A DNA stretch of 47,697 bases from Bremia lactucae. Lineage: Eukaryota; Oomycota; Peronosporomycetes; Peronosporales; Peronosporaceae. Position 1 is the stretch's first letter, and each line of letters begins with the position of its first letter. The stretch is taken from the NCBI RefSeq assembly GCF_004359215.1, contig NW_027152029.1, positions 696,828 through 744,524 of the forward strand, given 5' to 3'. A model generated the notes under the pieces. The model was not told the DNA's origin. It did not search any database and saw only the letters and a program-made list of their open reading frames with translations. A program made the position numbers and the translations under genes. Shown piece by piece: positions 10,661-19,787 of this stretch.

Positions 10661-12210
10661 GTCGAAATTGTATCGATCCTCAACAGATCGCTATACAACA
10701 CGCAATAATTTATTGTACTATACAGCCATTGCTGGCGACACACCTCGCGTCGTCATCCCTGCCCATAATGATTTGTGATTACGCGTCATATATGAGTACA
10801 CGATGCACCAATCAGTGGTTATCGTGGACGTGAGAAGACCTTTTTCACGATAAGACGCAACTTCTACTGGCCACGACAGTATAATTGCGTCCGCAAGTAC
10901 ATACGTGCTTGCGACGTTTGTCAACAGGTAAAGCCCAGTGCTTCATCCCCTGCTCCGTTATAACTTCTGTCTGTTCCGGCAGAGTGTTGGCAGTCTGTAT
11001 CCATGGACTTCGTCTTCGGATTTCCGGGCGAAGACGAACATAAGAATATAGGTAATCTTGTTTTTGTTAATCGTTTTAGCAAAATGGTACATCTTGCTGC
11101 ACTACCAAAGTCGATCACAGCCAAAGGCCGTGATCGTGTCTTTTTTAACACGATATTTCGACTCCATGGGATACCCCGCGAACTGGTCGCAGATCTGGAG
11201 CCTAGATTCACTGCAGAATAATGGCAAACAGTGTTCAAATCATTTGGAACACAGTTTAAAATGTCAACCTCCTACTATTATGAAACAGATGGTCAGACGG
11301 AGCGGGCAAACCGTAGTCTCGAAGAGATACTTCGCGGATTCAGACACTTTTATAAGAATTGGAGCGAGTTCTTGCGGATGGTAGAATTTGCCGACAACAA
11401 TTCAGTGCATGCTTCTACAAAGCATACACCGCTTTTCGTGAATGGCTTACGCCACCCATTTATACCTATTCTGTTTGAGAGTGATTATTATTAATGGGGG
11501 AGGGACTCACTCGATCAGAGAACCTTCTAGCTCTTGCTCATCACGCATTAGCCCTAAGGTCAATGCGAAGGATACCAGTGTTGAGTTAACTAACATTGAA
11601 ATGGACAAACTCAGTAACATCAATTATGCTATTACTGACTTTAACAACGATGCTGAAAGAGTCAACATCGTAAGCAATACTATGAACAAGAATGATAATA
11701 CTCTCAATAATGAAAACATTAGTATCTTCGCAGTGCGAGCCTGTCGCACCGAATAAATAAATAAAATTGAGTCAGCAGGTGAAATCCTTTTTGGTAGAGA
11801 ACCAGTGATCCATTTTGTACAGGATTCCATCGCTGATGCGGTGGACCGACAGAAACGAAACTCTAACAAAAATAGAAGAGCAAACATACTTTCATTTAAA
11901 GTTGATGACCTAGTCCTACTGTCTACGGTAAACCTACCAAAGCATGTAGTGACGAATGTTGGCAGTAATAATTTACTGCCTAGGTATATCGGCCCATTTC
12001 GTGTATTACATCGCCAAGGCAATGCATTCACGATCGAGCTGCCTCGTAGTATGCGCACGCATTCTACTTTTTATGTTGGCGTCTCCGCCCGTACCATCAG
12101 TACGAGGCTTCTTCCGATTCCGGATTACACCGGAACTCTCAAGGGCATCAGCCAAAGCGTAATGGTTCCGATCCAAGACTTATTGTCTCGGAACAGGGTC
12201 TGATTCTCTT
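10661..12210 (+). pseudogene. Family-A Gypsy integrase remnant
   Basis: Zinc-binding region about 10740-10930 (ending CDVCQ), DDE core with MDFVFGFPGEDEHK at 11003, a DLEPRFTAE block near 11200 (the left copy reads DLDPRF), and TDGQTERANR near 11290. The GPF-type C-terminal module (RYIGPFRVLHRQGNAFTIELP) is at 11805-12058. Stops after FTAE and near 11492 and frameshifts break it. It would catalyse cDNA insertion if intact. Confidence 0.9.
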
Positions 12211-12737
12211 GAACCAAACGATCCACTCTTTCGTCCAAGGAAGAAATCTATCGACGAGCTCTCAACAGCTCGTTTTCAAGAGACTGATGTGTCCTTTCGT
12301 TCGCTAGGTGTTCAGTCGCAATCTGCGCCTATGTTTTCAACTGGTCGCGGGAAACAGTGTCGACCGTTACCGCTAACGCGCGGCGACGGAATCGCTAGTC
12401 CTTAATGTCCTCCCTCAAATAGTGAAGGACGTGATCCAAATCCCGATGTTAATTCGGGTTTGTCAAACGAGATGAACCCGATTTTTACTCGCCTTTACAT
12501 CCTTTGACGGATTCGAGTGGTGAGAAGCGTTTTCTCGTACACCTCTTGAACCATCGCGAGATAAATGGGGTTCAGACGAGTTATTTCATTCGTTGGCGAG
12601 GTTTTTCACCCTCGCATAATAATTGGGAACCTCGTTCCCAACTGATGTTGGATGTTTCGGGTCTCGTCTTGCAGTACGACGAGACCCATCAAGGTCCATG
12701 GGAGAACGAGCGCTTCCCACTCTCGTACAAGGATTGA
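12211..12737 (+). pseudogene. Family-A pol C-terminal extension with chromodomain
   Basis: The 77-residue open piece 12504-12737 contains a chromodomain-like block: FLVHLLNHREINGVQTSYFIRWRG-type sequence, then NNWEPRSQL and a final QYDE. Chromodomains at the integrase C-terminus define the chromovirus branch of Ty3/Gypsy elements and direct integration to chromatin marks. The connecting sequence 12211-12503 has stops. A homologous piece lies at 23325-23853. Confidence 0.75.
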
Positions 12738-12949
12738 AGGTTCTCACTCCCTTGATGTATCTCGCAAGAGATGAAAGTCCATCAATGGAAATCTTAAAGG
12801 TTATATGCTTCCTTGGGGGCATGATCTGCACCGTTGAAACAGCATGGGCATGAGTCCCCCCACGAGAGGCTAGAAATTTGCTGCCTCTCCAGACAAACGT
12901 TACAGCTTACAGCGTGCACCGACTACGGCCTGTTTCTCGATTAGTTTCG

Positions 12950-13863
12950 AAAAGCATTTAACTTGTAAAGCCATTCCTCACGGTCTATATTTTGTACATT
13001 CTATACAAAGGCTGCCCAATTTTGGAGCAAAGGTTTGACTTCCTTACCCTGTTAAAAAGAGTATCACCGATGCCGGAAAAAGGCATCAATGAAAAAATCC
13101 GTCTCATTCTCACCAGGCTTGTGAATCCTAGATAAGTCGAATAGCGAAATATAATATCGATCATTGGTCATACCAGACCAACGAATGAGGTTATCCTCAC
13201 AGGACAACCAAGGCCTGTTTCAGAGCGAACCGCAACGTATGCGAACCCTCTACTGTTGGCTCATGTTGACGTAAACGTTAACTTGGCCCTTGGAGCGATC
13301 CCTAGAATCACCTTTTTCCTTGTAATGCAAGCTAGCACCACCAGCAGCACACTTCCCTTCGCGGCCACTTAGTTCCTGGTGACACACACTAACGTCACCG
13401 GAGTGGTCATCACTCACGAAGTCATCTGATAATGACTCCCCACCAAAGTGGTCCGACGATTCGAGCAACCTCGTTTTCACCTCTCTAATCGTCACGTTAG
13501 AACGCAAAGGTTTCACGGACTCGTCCCTGGGTGATCCGGTGGTCAGTTCAGTAGCCACTGAGTCGGCGATGCCGGTGACTTGGTCTAGCCACCTACAATT
13601 GGCGTAGCAGGTGACTTGTCCCCGTCACCTGCAATGTCATCAACAGATGGCATACCCCAGCCACCTCCAATTCGGGGATAACAGGCTGATGACTCCTAAG
13701 AGCTCCTATCGACGGAGTCGATAGAGAGTAGGAGATGACATATTCCCCGCAGTAGACGCATAAGCGTCTATTGACCCATTTGCATTACCAACAGCTGCAC
13801 TGATCCGTACAGCTGCCAGCTTTGCGGTCTTACGGCCCACGCGCACAGACTTGTTAGTCGCCA
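12950..13863 (-). pseudogene. Antisense ORF upstream of the family-A 3' LTR
   Basis: A minus-strand coding-like region starts at an ATG (13863-13861, MATNKSVRVG) 126 bp from the LTR-A start at 13990. It continues as a 102-residue open piece (13558-13250) and then an in-frame EDNLIRW...YYISLFDLSR segment to about 13020. It has Ser/Pro/Thr-rich repeats around SP-TP-VG motifs and acidic stretches. No zinc knuckle or enzyme motif is visible. It is antisense to pol. The homologous ORF at 22803-23330 sits at the same distance from the same end of another LTR-A. It could be an accessory antisense ORF or the gag N-terminus of a different element; the function is unknown. Confidence 0.55.
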
Positions 13864-13989
13864 TCTTAGTTTTGGTCAAAATCAATTAATGAAAATTAAA
13901 TTAATATTTTGATTAAAATAAACAATGCAAAATTACAGGGATAGACTAATCTTATTTCCTGTCATTCTCTATCAGTCACTATAGTGACA

Positions 13990-14555
13990 TGTTGGTTTAG
14001 GGGGGTCCTCTTACATAAGCATTATTTCCTATAAGAGGAATAATAATATGTTTCTCTATGGGAGGAATAATAAATATTGTTTCCTATGAGAGGAATCATA
14101 AATATTCTTTCCTAAGAGAGGAAATAAATAAAGAAGTACAAAATTATTATCTTTATTAAATTTAACTTAAATAGTTCCAATATTTCCGAATCGGGTAGTT
14201 GATGCAATAAGACATTAGCTCTATAGATTGGTTGATAAAGGTCTAATCCAACATCGCCAATCGTTATAAGACACGATTGTGCGGTGCGCAAGGAGGCGCC
14301 ATACTTATTTAGCTAATAATATAATAAGTTCAGTAGTAGGTAGAAGATCGTTTCATAGGAATATATATATAAATACAGTTTAACTTTCCCTAGTTCTAAT
14401 CCTTAAAATTACCTTTGGTAGCAAAGCCCCTTAGCTACTTAGAAACCTTCTTGTATACCTTTGTGTGTGTGAAGCTTCGAGGCACCTAACCTTCACTGTA
14501 ATTAGTGTAAGGTCAACTAGTACTTACCAGTACGAGTGGAAGGTGCCCCTGTACG
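13990..14555 (+). repeat. LTR-A copy, probable 3' LTR of the right element
   Basis: Plus-oriented LTR-A from a diverged start (TGTTGG…) to GGTGCCCCTGTACG. No TGG primer site follows it, which fits a 3' LTR. It is longer than the other copies because of a tandem repeat near its start (14025-14131). Confidence 0.75.
14025..14131 (+). repeat. Four tandem 26-29 bp units inside LTR-A
   Basis: Units begin at 14025, 14051, 14080 and 14108, each of the form TTTCCTATGAGAGGAATAAT with an AT-rich tail. Other LTR-A copies carry one unit or a partial second one. This explains the greater length of this LTR. Confidence 0.75.
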
Positions 14556-14569
14556 TGAATAGTGACTGC

Positions 14570-14860
14570 TTATGAGCACATAAGAAGCCTTGTTGACGTT
14601 GGGCGAATCTTTAAGCCCTTGCTTCTAAGCCCACACCATGAGCGCAAGCAAGCCACACCTTCCTGGATTTTCGGTTTTTGTCGGCCTTCGTGCGTATTTT
14701 TTCGCTGACAAACCTTCTCGCTCCGCACCCGTTTTAAGTGCCTCCTCCGCTTCCTCACGAGTCTCATAAAAGTGCTTTGGGGATGGAGCAAGCGGCATAC
14801 TGAAGACCGAGTACTAATGTTGGCGGAGTTGTAGCGACGCACACCCTGGAAGAACCGCAA
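14570..14860 (-). pseudogene. Unassigned degraded coding segment
   Basis: A 96-codon minus-strand open frame. A neighbouring minus frame gives a more protein-like run (TREEAEEALKTGAEREGLSAKKYARRP, split by a stop). I do not recognise the family. It lies between LTR-A and the duplicated MULE block and may be a captured gene or transposon fragment. Confidence 0.25.
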
Positions 14861-15026
14861 AAATGTTTGACGTGGGGGGCAATACCTGTCCTATTATATG
14901 TATTATTGAATTCCTCTAAACCCCCAGGCTTTCGCTAGTTAAACCCTCCCCCAATGCATAATCCTTAAGTTATTAATGGATTACCCCTAGGCTATATCAA
15001 CGAGCTTTGATTGGCTCGAACGAATA

Positions 15027-15330
15027 TGTAGCAGGGCTACCTCGCTGCTAAAGTCAGAGGAAGACTTTTAGACTCAGAGAATCTCTTAATTTTATAGAAC
15101 TTATGGGTTTAACAACTCAGGGAGTCGTGCAAGCTATTTAGGCTTAATGAATCCTTACTCAAGGAATTCAGGGGTTCGTAGAACCAAGTGGCAACTAGTG
15201 CCCTTAGAAAGGCTTCCATCTCTTACAGATCAATGCGCAAGCCTTAGGAAGGCACTTAACGCTTTAAGATCAAAAGGGGAAGTGCACTTTATTTAATTAT
15301 TTAATCGAGAAGCTTACCCTAGCTAATTTG
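15027..15330 (+). repeat. LTR-D copy at the start of duplicated block
   Basis: Begins TGTAGCAGGGCTACC. Blocks such as CTCAGGGAGTCGTG, GGTTCGTAGAACCAAGTGGC and GCGCAAGCCTTAGGAAGGC match 46060-46370, where an LTR-D is split by the family-C element. The 3' limit is uncertain; similarity fades near 15310-15330. Confidence 0.6.
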
Positions 15331-15343
15331 AAAATAGATTTCG

Positions 15344-15367
15344 GCCGCCAGATTTATATCTGGCGGC
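15344..15367. other. Perfect 10-bp stem hairpin
   Basis: GCCGCCAGAT and its exact reverse complement are separated by TTAT. The same hairpin is at 27354-27377 in copy 2. It sits just past the LTR-D similarity and upstream of the MULE coding region, so it could mark an element end. Confidence 0.6.
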
Positions 15368-15619
15368 GACCACATTTGTAATACATAAGAAATGGGGTTT
15401 GAGTAGTTAATTATTTTAGAATAGGATAAAAGGGTATTTTGTCCATAAAGCAAATGTACCTTATCAACGACTTTCCAACCGATGTGTGCTCCATTTCAGA
15501 ATATCCTGGATTTGAAAACATGACAGAATGATCGCGATGGAAAAGCTTGCAATTTATACCATTCCATATTACCTACCATACCCTTTCCAGTTTTTAACAC
15601 TACTTCTTCTAATATTACT

Positions 15620-17580
15620 ATACATCAACTCGAAGATATCGTCCATACTACCTACGAATCCTTGGAAAAAGCTCGCTTAGCAGTAAGTTGTCGATCCTAA
15701 GATGAAGTTTCGCGTTCACTTGCAAGAGAACAAGGAGAGTTTGACACCGCTCCGATTATGAAATCAAAGCTCTTTGTCTGAATGCTCATATTTGGGGAAC
15801 GCAACTCTGCCACAACAGCAGCAGCAGCGTAAACGCGTGCGCGGTCTGTCCGCATAAAAATTCCGTCATTAAGAGGATATGAAGCCTTAGTTCACTGGGT
15901 TGTTGAAGCCAACAAACTTGAACACAATCACAAGCCGTTTGCGGATGCTGCCGTACATCCACAAGGCCGAGCACTCAAAAGCGACAAGCGGCAACAAATA
16001 TTAAACTACTGTCGGTCAGTCTGGCACCTTCCCGTATTGTTGCGCAAATGCGCAATGACAACAACATCACTATAACACACCGTGATGTATACAACATTCG
16101 CGACGCGGAACGTAGGCGCTTGTTGCATGGAAGAGCTCCACTGGCTGCCCTTCTTGAGGGTCTTGAATCTGGAAGTGTTTGTGCGCCATACCACACACAG
16201 TTTGATGCCGGAAGGAGGCTGACTCATCTCTACATTGTATCTCCACCGGCAAAGAACTTTGCTGCAGATTTAGCGCCGGGAAGGTCTGATTGTTGGACTT
16301 AACCTACAAGACCAATCGTTTTGGTCTGCCTTTTTTATAGTAGTAGGAGTCAGCGCGACCAGCCAGACTTTTATGTTTGCCAACATCTTCATGGCTGAAG
16401 AAAAAGCTGAGGACTGCCTATGGGCAACACGCCTCTTCAAGCAGACGTTCGTGGACTTCATGGTGTATCAATTTTTGCACTGACAGAGAATTGATTCTCA
16501 TGAATGCACTTGACGAAGTCTTTTCTGAAGCTAATAGCCTCCTCTGTTGCTGGCATATCAGCAAAAACATCCTTGCCAGGCAGCGCAGGACATTCGGGTC
16601 AATGAAGGCGTCCAAGGAGCTCACAAGCCAATTGAATGCATTGGTGGTATCTTCAACCGCCCAAATATACCAGATCGGCTTGCCAAAATGCGATAGGCCT
16701 TCCCGTGTCAGCTTTTGACATACCTAGAAGAGACATGGCTTGTTTACAAGGGAAAATTTGTGTCTGCTTTCTTGCGCGGCAAACTGCATTTTGGCCATAC
16801 AACAACATCATATGTGGAAAGCGCGCACTCTGCATTGAAGAAGTGGATTGCAGTATCCACGTGCGATCTGTTGATCATAGACACAGCTTGCCGGTTGGCT
16901 TGCGATGGTCTACTTGCCGCCATCAGACTGCAATCGTCCCGAGAACGCGCAACCGCAAATCTGCAGTTTGGTCAAGTCTTTTCCGGGGTAATGGGGAAAG
17001 TCTCGGTGGCAGCGTTGAAGTCAGCCTTCCGGAAATACAGAGATAGAGATGATGACGGAAACTGCCAAGGAATGTTTGGCACAAACTTTGGCCATCCATG
17101 CAAGCACATGTTCCGAACAAGAGCTGCCGCAACACCAGCTAGAGGCCTCGTTCGTGATGATTTTGACTCTCATTGGTGGCTTCTTCAACCTTCTCGAGAA
17201 ACAACCGCTGTGCCACCACCACCATCATCAATCGATAAAACTTTACAACGGCTTCGTGACCAATTTGAGGAGGGCTCAATCTATCACAAAAGAGTGGTCC
17301 TTGACCACCTAGTCACTGTCCCGGATGGGATATTCTTAATCCTGAGAATGTACGCAGTTGAGGACGCCCTTCAGGATCAACGCAGCGCAATCTGTTGCAA
17401 TTTGAGGTAGTTGGGGCTCCCCTTCGACCGAGAAGACATTGTGGAAATTGTGGTCAAACGGGGTATAACAGAAGAGGGTGCACAGAACCTGCTTCTACCA
17501 ATGAGAAGCCGATCCAGCTTCCACGGCTGATCTAGCTTTAATGGCCGATCCAGATCTTCCACAGCCGATCAGTCCTGATG
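15620..17580 (+). pseudogene. MULE/FAR1-like transposase pseudogene, copy 1
   Basis: Broken Mutator-like transposase. Order: an N-terminal helical segment (start codon position 15620 reads ATA, not ATG), an EHNHKPF block near 15920, a MULE domain start (TYKTNRFGLPF across a frameshift near 16300), an FMFANIFMAEEKAED block, TDRELILMNALDEVF and LLCCWHISKNI near 16480-16570, then the open C-terminal piece 16715-17410 with SYVESAHSALKKW and a SWIM-type C-x-G…G-x-PCKH motif near 17070-17110. A zinc knuckle (CGNCGQTGYNRRGC) follows near 17435 in a shifted frame. Such enzymes move DNA by cut-and-paste. Stops and frameshifts make this copy inactive. Confidence 0.85.
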
Positions 17581-17705
17581 CTCTGGGTACTGCAGATGAT
17601 TGATCCACAGTATTCTTGTATGGACGCTTACCGCGCTCGTGATCCAGTCCTTCCTACAAACAATGGAGGAAGCGATCGAGTTTGTCGATCTTCGACTCTA
17701 GATCC

Positions 17706-18084
17706 GACATAGAAACTTTTCTTTTCCTCCTGCTACTGATTTTATTACTCATCCAATTGTATAACTGCTCCAAACCGATGTTTTTTACTGCTCCAAAACA
17801 ATGTTTCCTCTGTCGTGATCGTCGTTAAAATTTAGCTTCCATACGTTAATTTTGCAAGCTTCTGCCGTTTTCAGCTTCCATGTGCAAGCCTTCGCCGTTT
17901 TGTGATATGTATACGTACAGCCAGTCAAAATTCGTTTATAAATAATGCAGCCAATTATAGCTCGCGACTTAAGCTTAGGGTTTCTGCATTGAGGCGGGCT
18001 GGTTAGCGAAAACTGGGTGGGGTGGTTAGCGTATCCCTTATTTTTTTTGTTTTTTTATGTGAGGTGGCTATACCGAAAGGGGTG
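17706..18084. other. Intergenic AT-rich stretch with degenerate motif copies
   Basis: No gene seen. 17920-17995 recurs in altered form at 29894-29970 in the flank of the second MULE copy. 17997-18084 contains degenerate tandem units (GGTTAGCGAAAACTGGGTGG) and the motif GGTGGCTATACCGAAAGGGG, which ends in GGGTG directly before the LTR-C. Confidence 0.5.
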
Positions 18085-18607
18085 TGTAACGGGCTAAAGT
18101 TGCCCTAATGTTACACAGTCCCCATTAAGTACATTTGGTACTTAAGGGGATGGTCAATAAATAATAGTAATTAGACCCAACACTCGGGTGTGGTGCACAT
18201 TTGTGACCAACCCTTGTGGATGTGATGCACATAAGTGCATTCACATTAGGAGGGATGACGCCTAGCGTCATCCGTTACGCGAGGTATCTCGAAAGATACG
18301 CTCGCAATACATATTAAGTGTTATCTATAGAGACGACATTTTGATTAATAAAAAAAGGTATTTATATTAAATACGATTAAATATAAATCAGTCTAAAAAT
18401 TACTACTTGGTAAGTGCGCACGAGGAGACGGATTACCGCTCCCGTGACGTCACTTTACCAGAGTTCTTAGTGTGTTGGGTGAGGTCGCTTGCGCGCCCAC
18501 CACAACTGCCTCACTGCACGCAAGAGAAGCAGGTTTAACCGCTTCCTCGCTGTGCTAGGGTGTGTGCTTAAGTAGAGCGTGGCCGCATTACGACGTGCCC
18601 GCCTACA
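18085..18607 (+). repeat. LTR-C, solo copy (523 bp)
   Basis: Starts TGTAACGGGC and ends GCCTACA, matching both LTRs of the family-C element at 38946-39466 and 45503-46020. No internal family-C sequence adjoins it. The preceding GGGTG (18080-18084) recurs after the LTR-C end at 30022, suggesting the two LTR-C sequences descend from one insertion. Confidence 0.8.
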
Positions 18608-19410
18608 CCCGTTTTGGTATAGTCCCCCTCCCCCTCTGTTTGTTTCATTAAATAAAAAGTACAGATTAAGAATGAACAGCTTCATCATTCCGCTATATCG
18701 CAAAATTGACAATTATACCTCTAAAGACGTCTTTAATTCCCTTTGGACATTGATACATCCCCCGCTAAATTACATTTGGGAACCGATGTAGCCACACACA
18801 TTAATTATTTACCTCTGTATTTATTTATGAGTAGCGTAATGGTAACAACTTGTTGATAACTAGAATACTTATTTAGAAAATTTTATGTAGGCCTTCCCAG
18901 CTTCCGTAGCTCGGAAGGTCTGCAAAAGACTTCGCAATATATGCGTCCTTTCATGTTAAATAGCAAGATGCTTTTTCAGCAAAGAAATTACGAATGAAAG
19001 CCGACAAAAAAGTGAAACATAAGGCAATTTTAACTCATGGTTGGTACAAAAAAGAGCACTGAGATTCGCCTATTTGATTCTCTTCCGCAAAAGTTGGTAG
19101 AAGTAAAGTACAATAAAATCATCCTTAGCTTGACCTCCAAAGACTAACTAACATGCATGCTCATTTTCTCCCTCACTGTTCGGTTTGCTGCTCTTTCTTT
19201 TCGCTCATTTTATGACTCGCCAATCATTTGCGGGCGCTCTTAACTTTTTTTCACCTGTTAGAAGCCGTACATTTAACATCGCCAACGCAGTCACTAATCT
19301 CATGTAGATAATAAGGGTTTGTAGATAAAGCGGTGCCCTAATTTAATTTAAGGGGTGTGATATACCAAATGCCAAAAGGGCGATTTAAAGACGATATAAA
19401 ATATTTTTAT
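18608..19410. other. No gene seen
   Basis: Low-complexity and AT-rich sequence. 18826-18905 is repeated at 25795-25870 (a GAGTAGCGTAATGGTA block), so part of it is dispersed repeat. The remaining open frames are short and unrecognised. Confidence 0.4.
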
Positions 19411-19489
19411 TGTATGGGTCATTCCGCTGCATCCAAAATCAAGTAATTGAATAACTGTTGAGTTTGGATGCAGCGGAATGACCCATACA
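19411..19489. repeat. Foldback: perfect 27-bp stem, 25-nt loop
   Basis: 19411-19437 (TGTATGGGTCATTCC… to …GCATCCAAA) is exactly reverse-complementary to 19463-19489. The pairing continues imperfectly outward for about 25-30 bp on each side through AT-rich sequence. It may be a foldback MITE or a hairpin transcript. Motifs resembling the GTGTGGCTATACCG unit lie on both outer sides (near 19352-19370 and 19534-19555). Confidence 0.8.
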
Positions 19490-19652
19490 GTGAAAATATA
19501 TTATATGACGTATTTTTTCAAGACAACGGGGAGGCAGTGTAGCTGTACCGAAAGGAATGTGTGGAAAACCTGGCTTCCAATTTAAATTATACATTCAATC
19601 AACACCGCCAGTAGAAATGAATCATGAGCTTCACATTAGTAAATTTTTCTAG

Positions 19653-19787
19653 GGCAAGAGGGGGTGTCCCGTTACATAAGTATTATTTCGTATAGAAGGA
19701 ATAACAATAATTAATACCTATAAGACGAAACAAGCAAAGAAGTACAAAATTATTATCTTTATTAATTTTGACTTAAATGTTCCAACA
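19653..19787 (+). repeat. LTR-A, 5' part, split by a pogo element
   Basis: Plus-oriented LTR-A start (…GTGTCCCGTTACATAAG) running to TTCCAACA, where the pogo element begins. The rest of the same LTR resumes at 21750. The break falls where other LTR-A copies read CCAATATTTCC, so the target was TA. Confidence 0.75.

Larger units (their letters stand above)
7277..12134 (+). repeat. Right arm of the inverted repeat
   Basis: Reverse complement of 846-5703 with no net indel. It begins inside LTR-A at 7277, next to the N, and similarity fades at about 12134 where the left arm switches to a family-B integrase. Beyond that point the right copy carries on through its natural chromodomain, so the right side is the more complete representative of family A. 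Confidence 0.9.
15027..17705 (+). repeat. Direct duplication, copy 1 (2.68 kb)
   Basis: Nearly identical to 27037-29715 at a constant offset of 12010-12011 bp. The left edge coincides with the start of an LTR-D (TGTAGCAGGGC). The right edge is the CTAGAT at 17700-17705. Flanks differ on both sides. The unit contains the LTR-D and a MULE transposase pseudogene whose lesions are almost all shared with copy 2. Confidence 0.92.

Noticed and set aside
11624..12058. 144-codon minus-strand ORF in the right arm (and its mirror 922-1356)
   Set aside because: Conserved only because the two arms are copies; it lies opposite the integrase C-terminal module, which explains the sequence.
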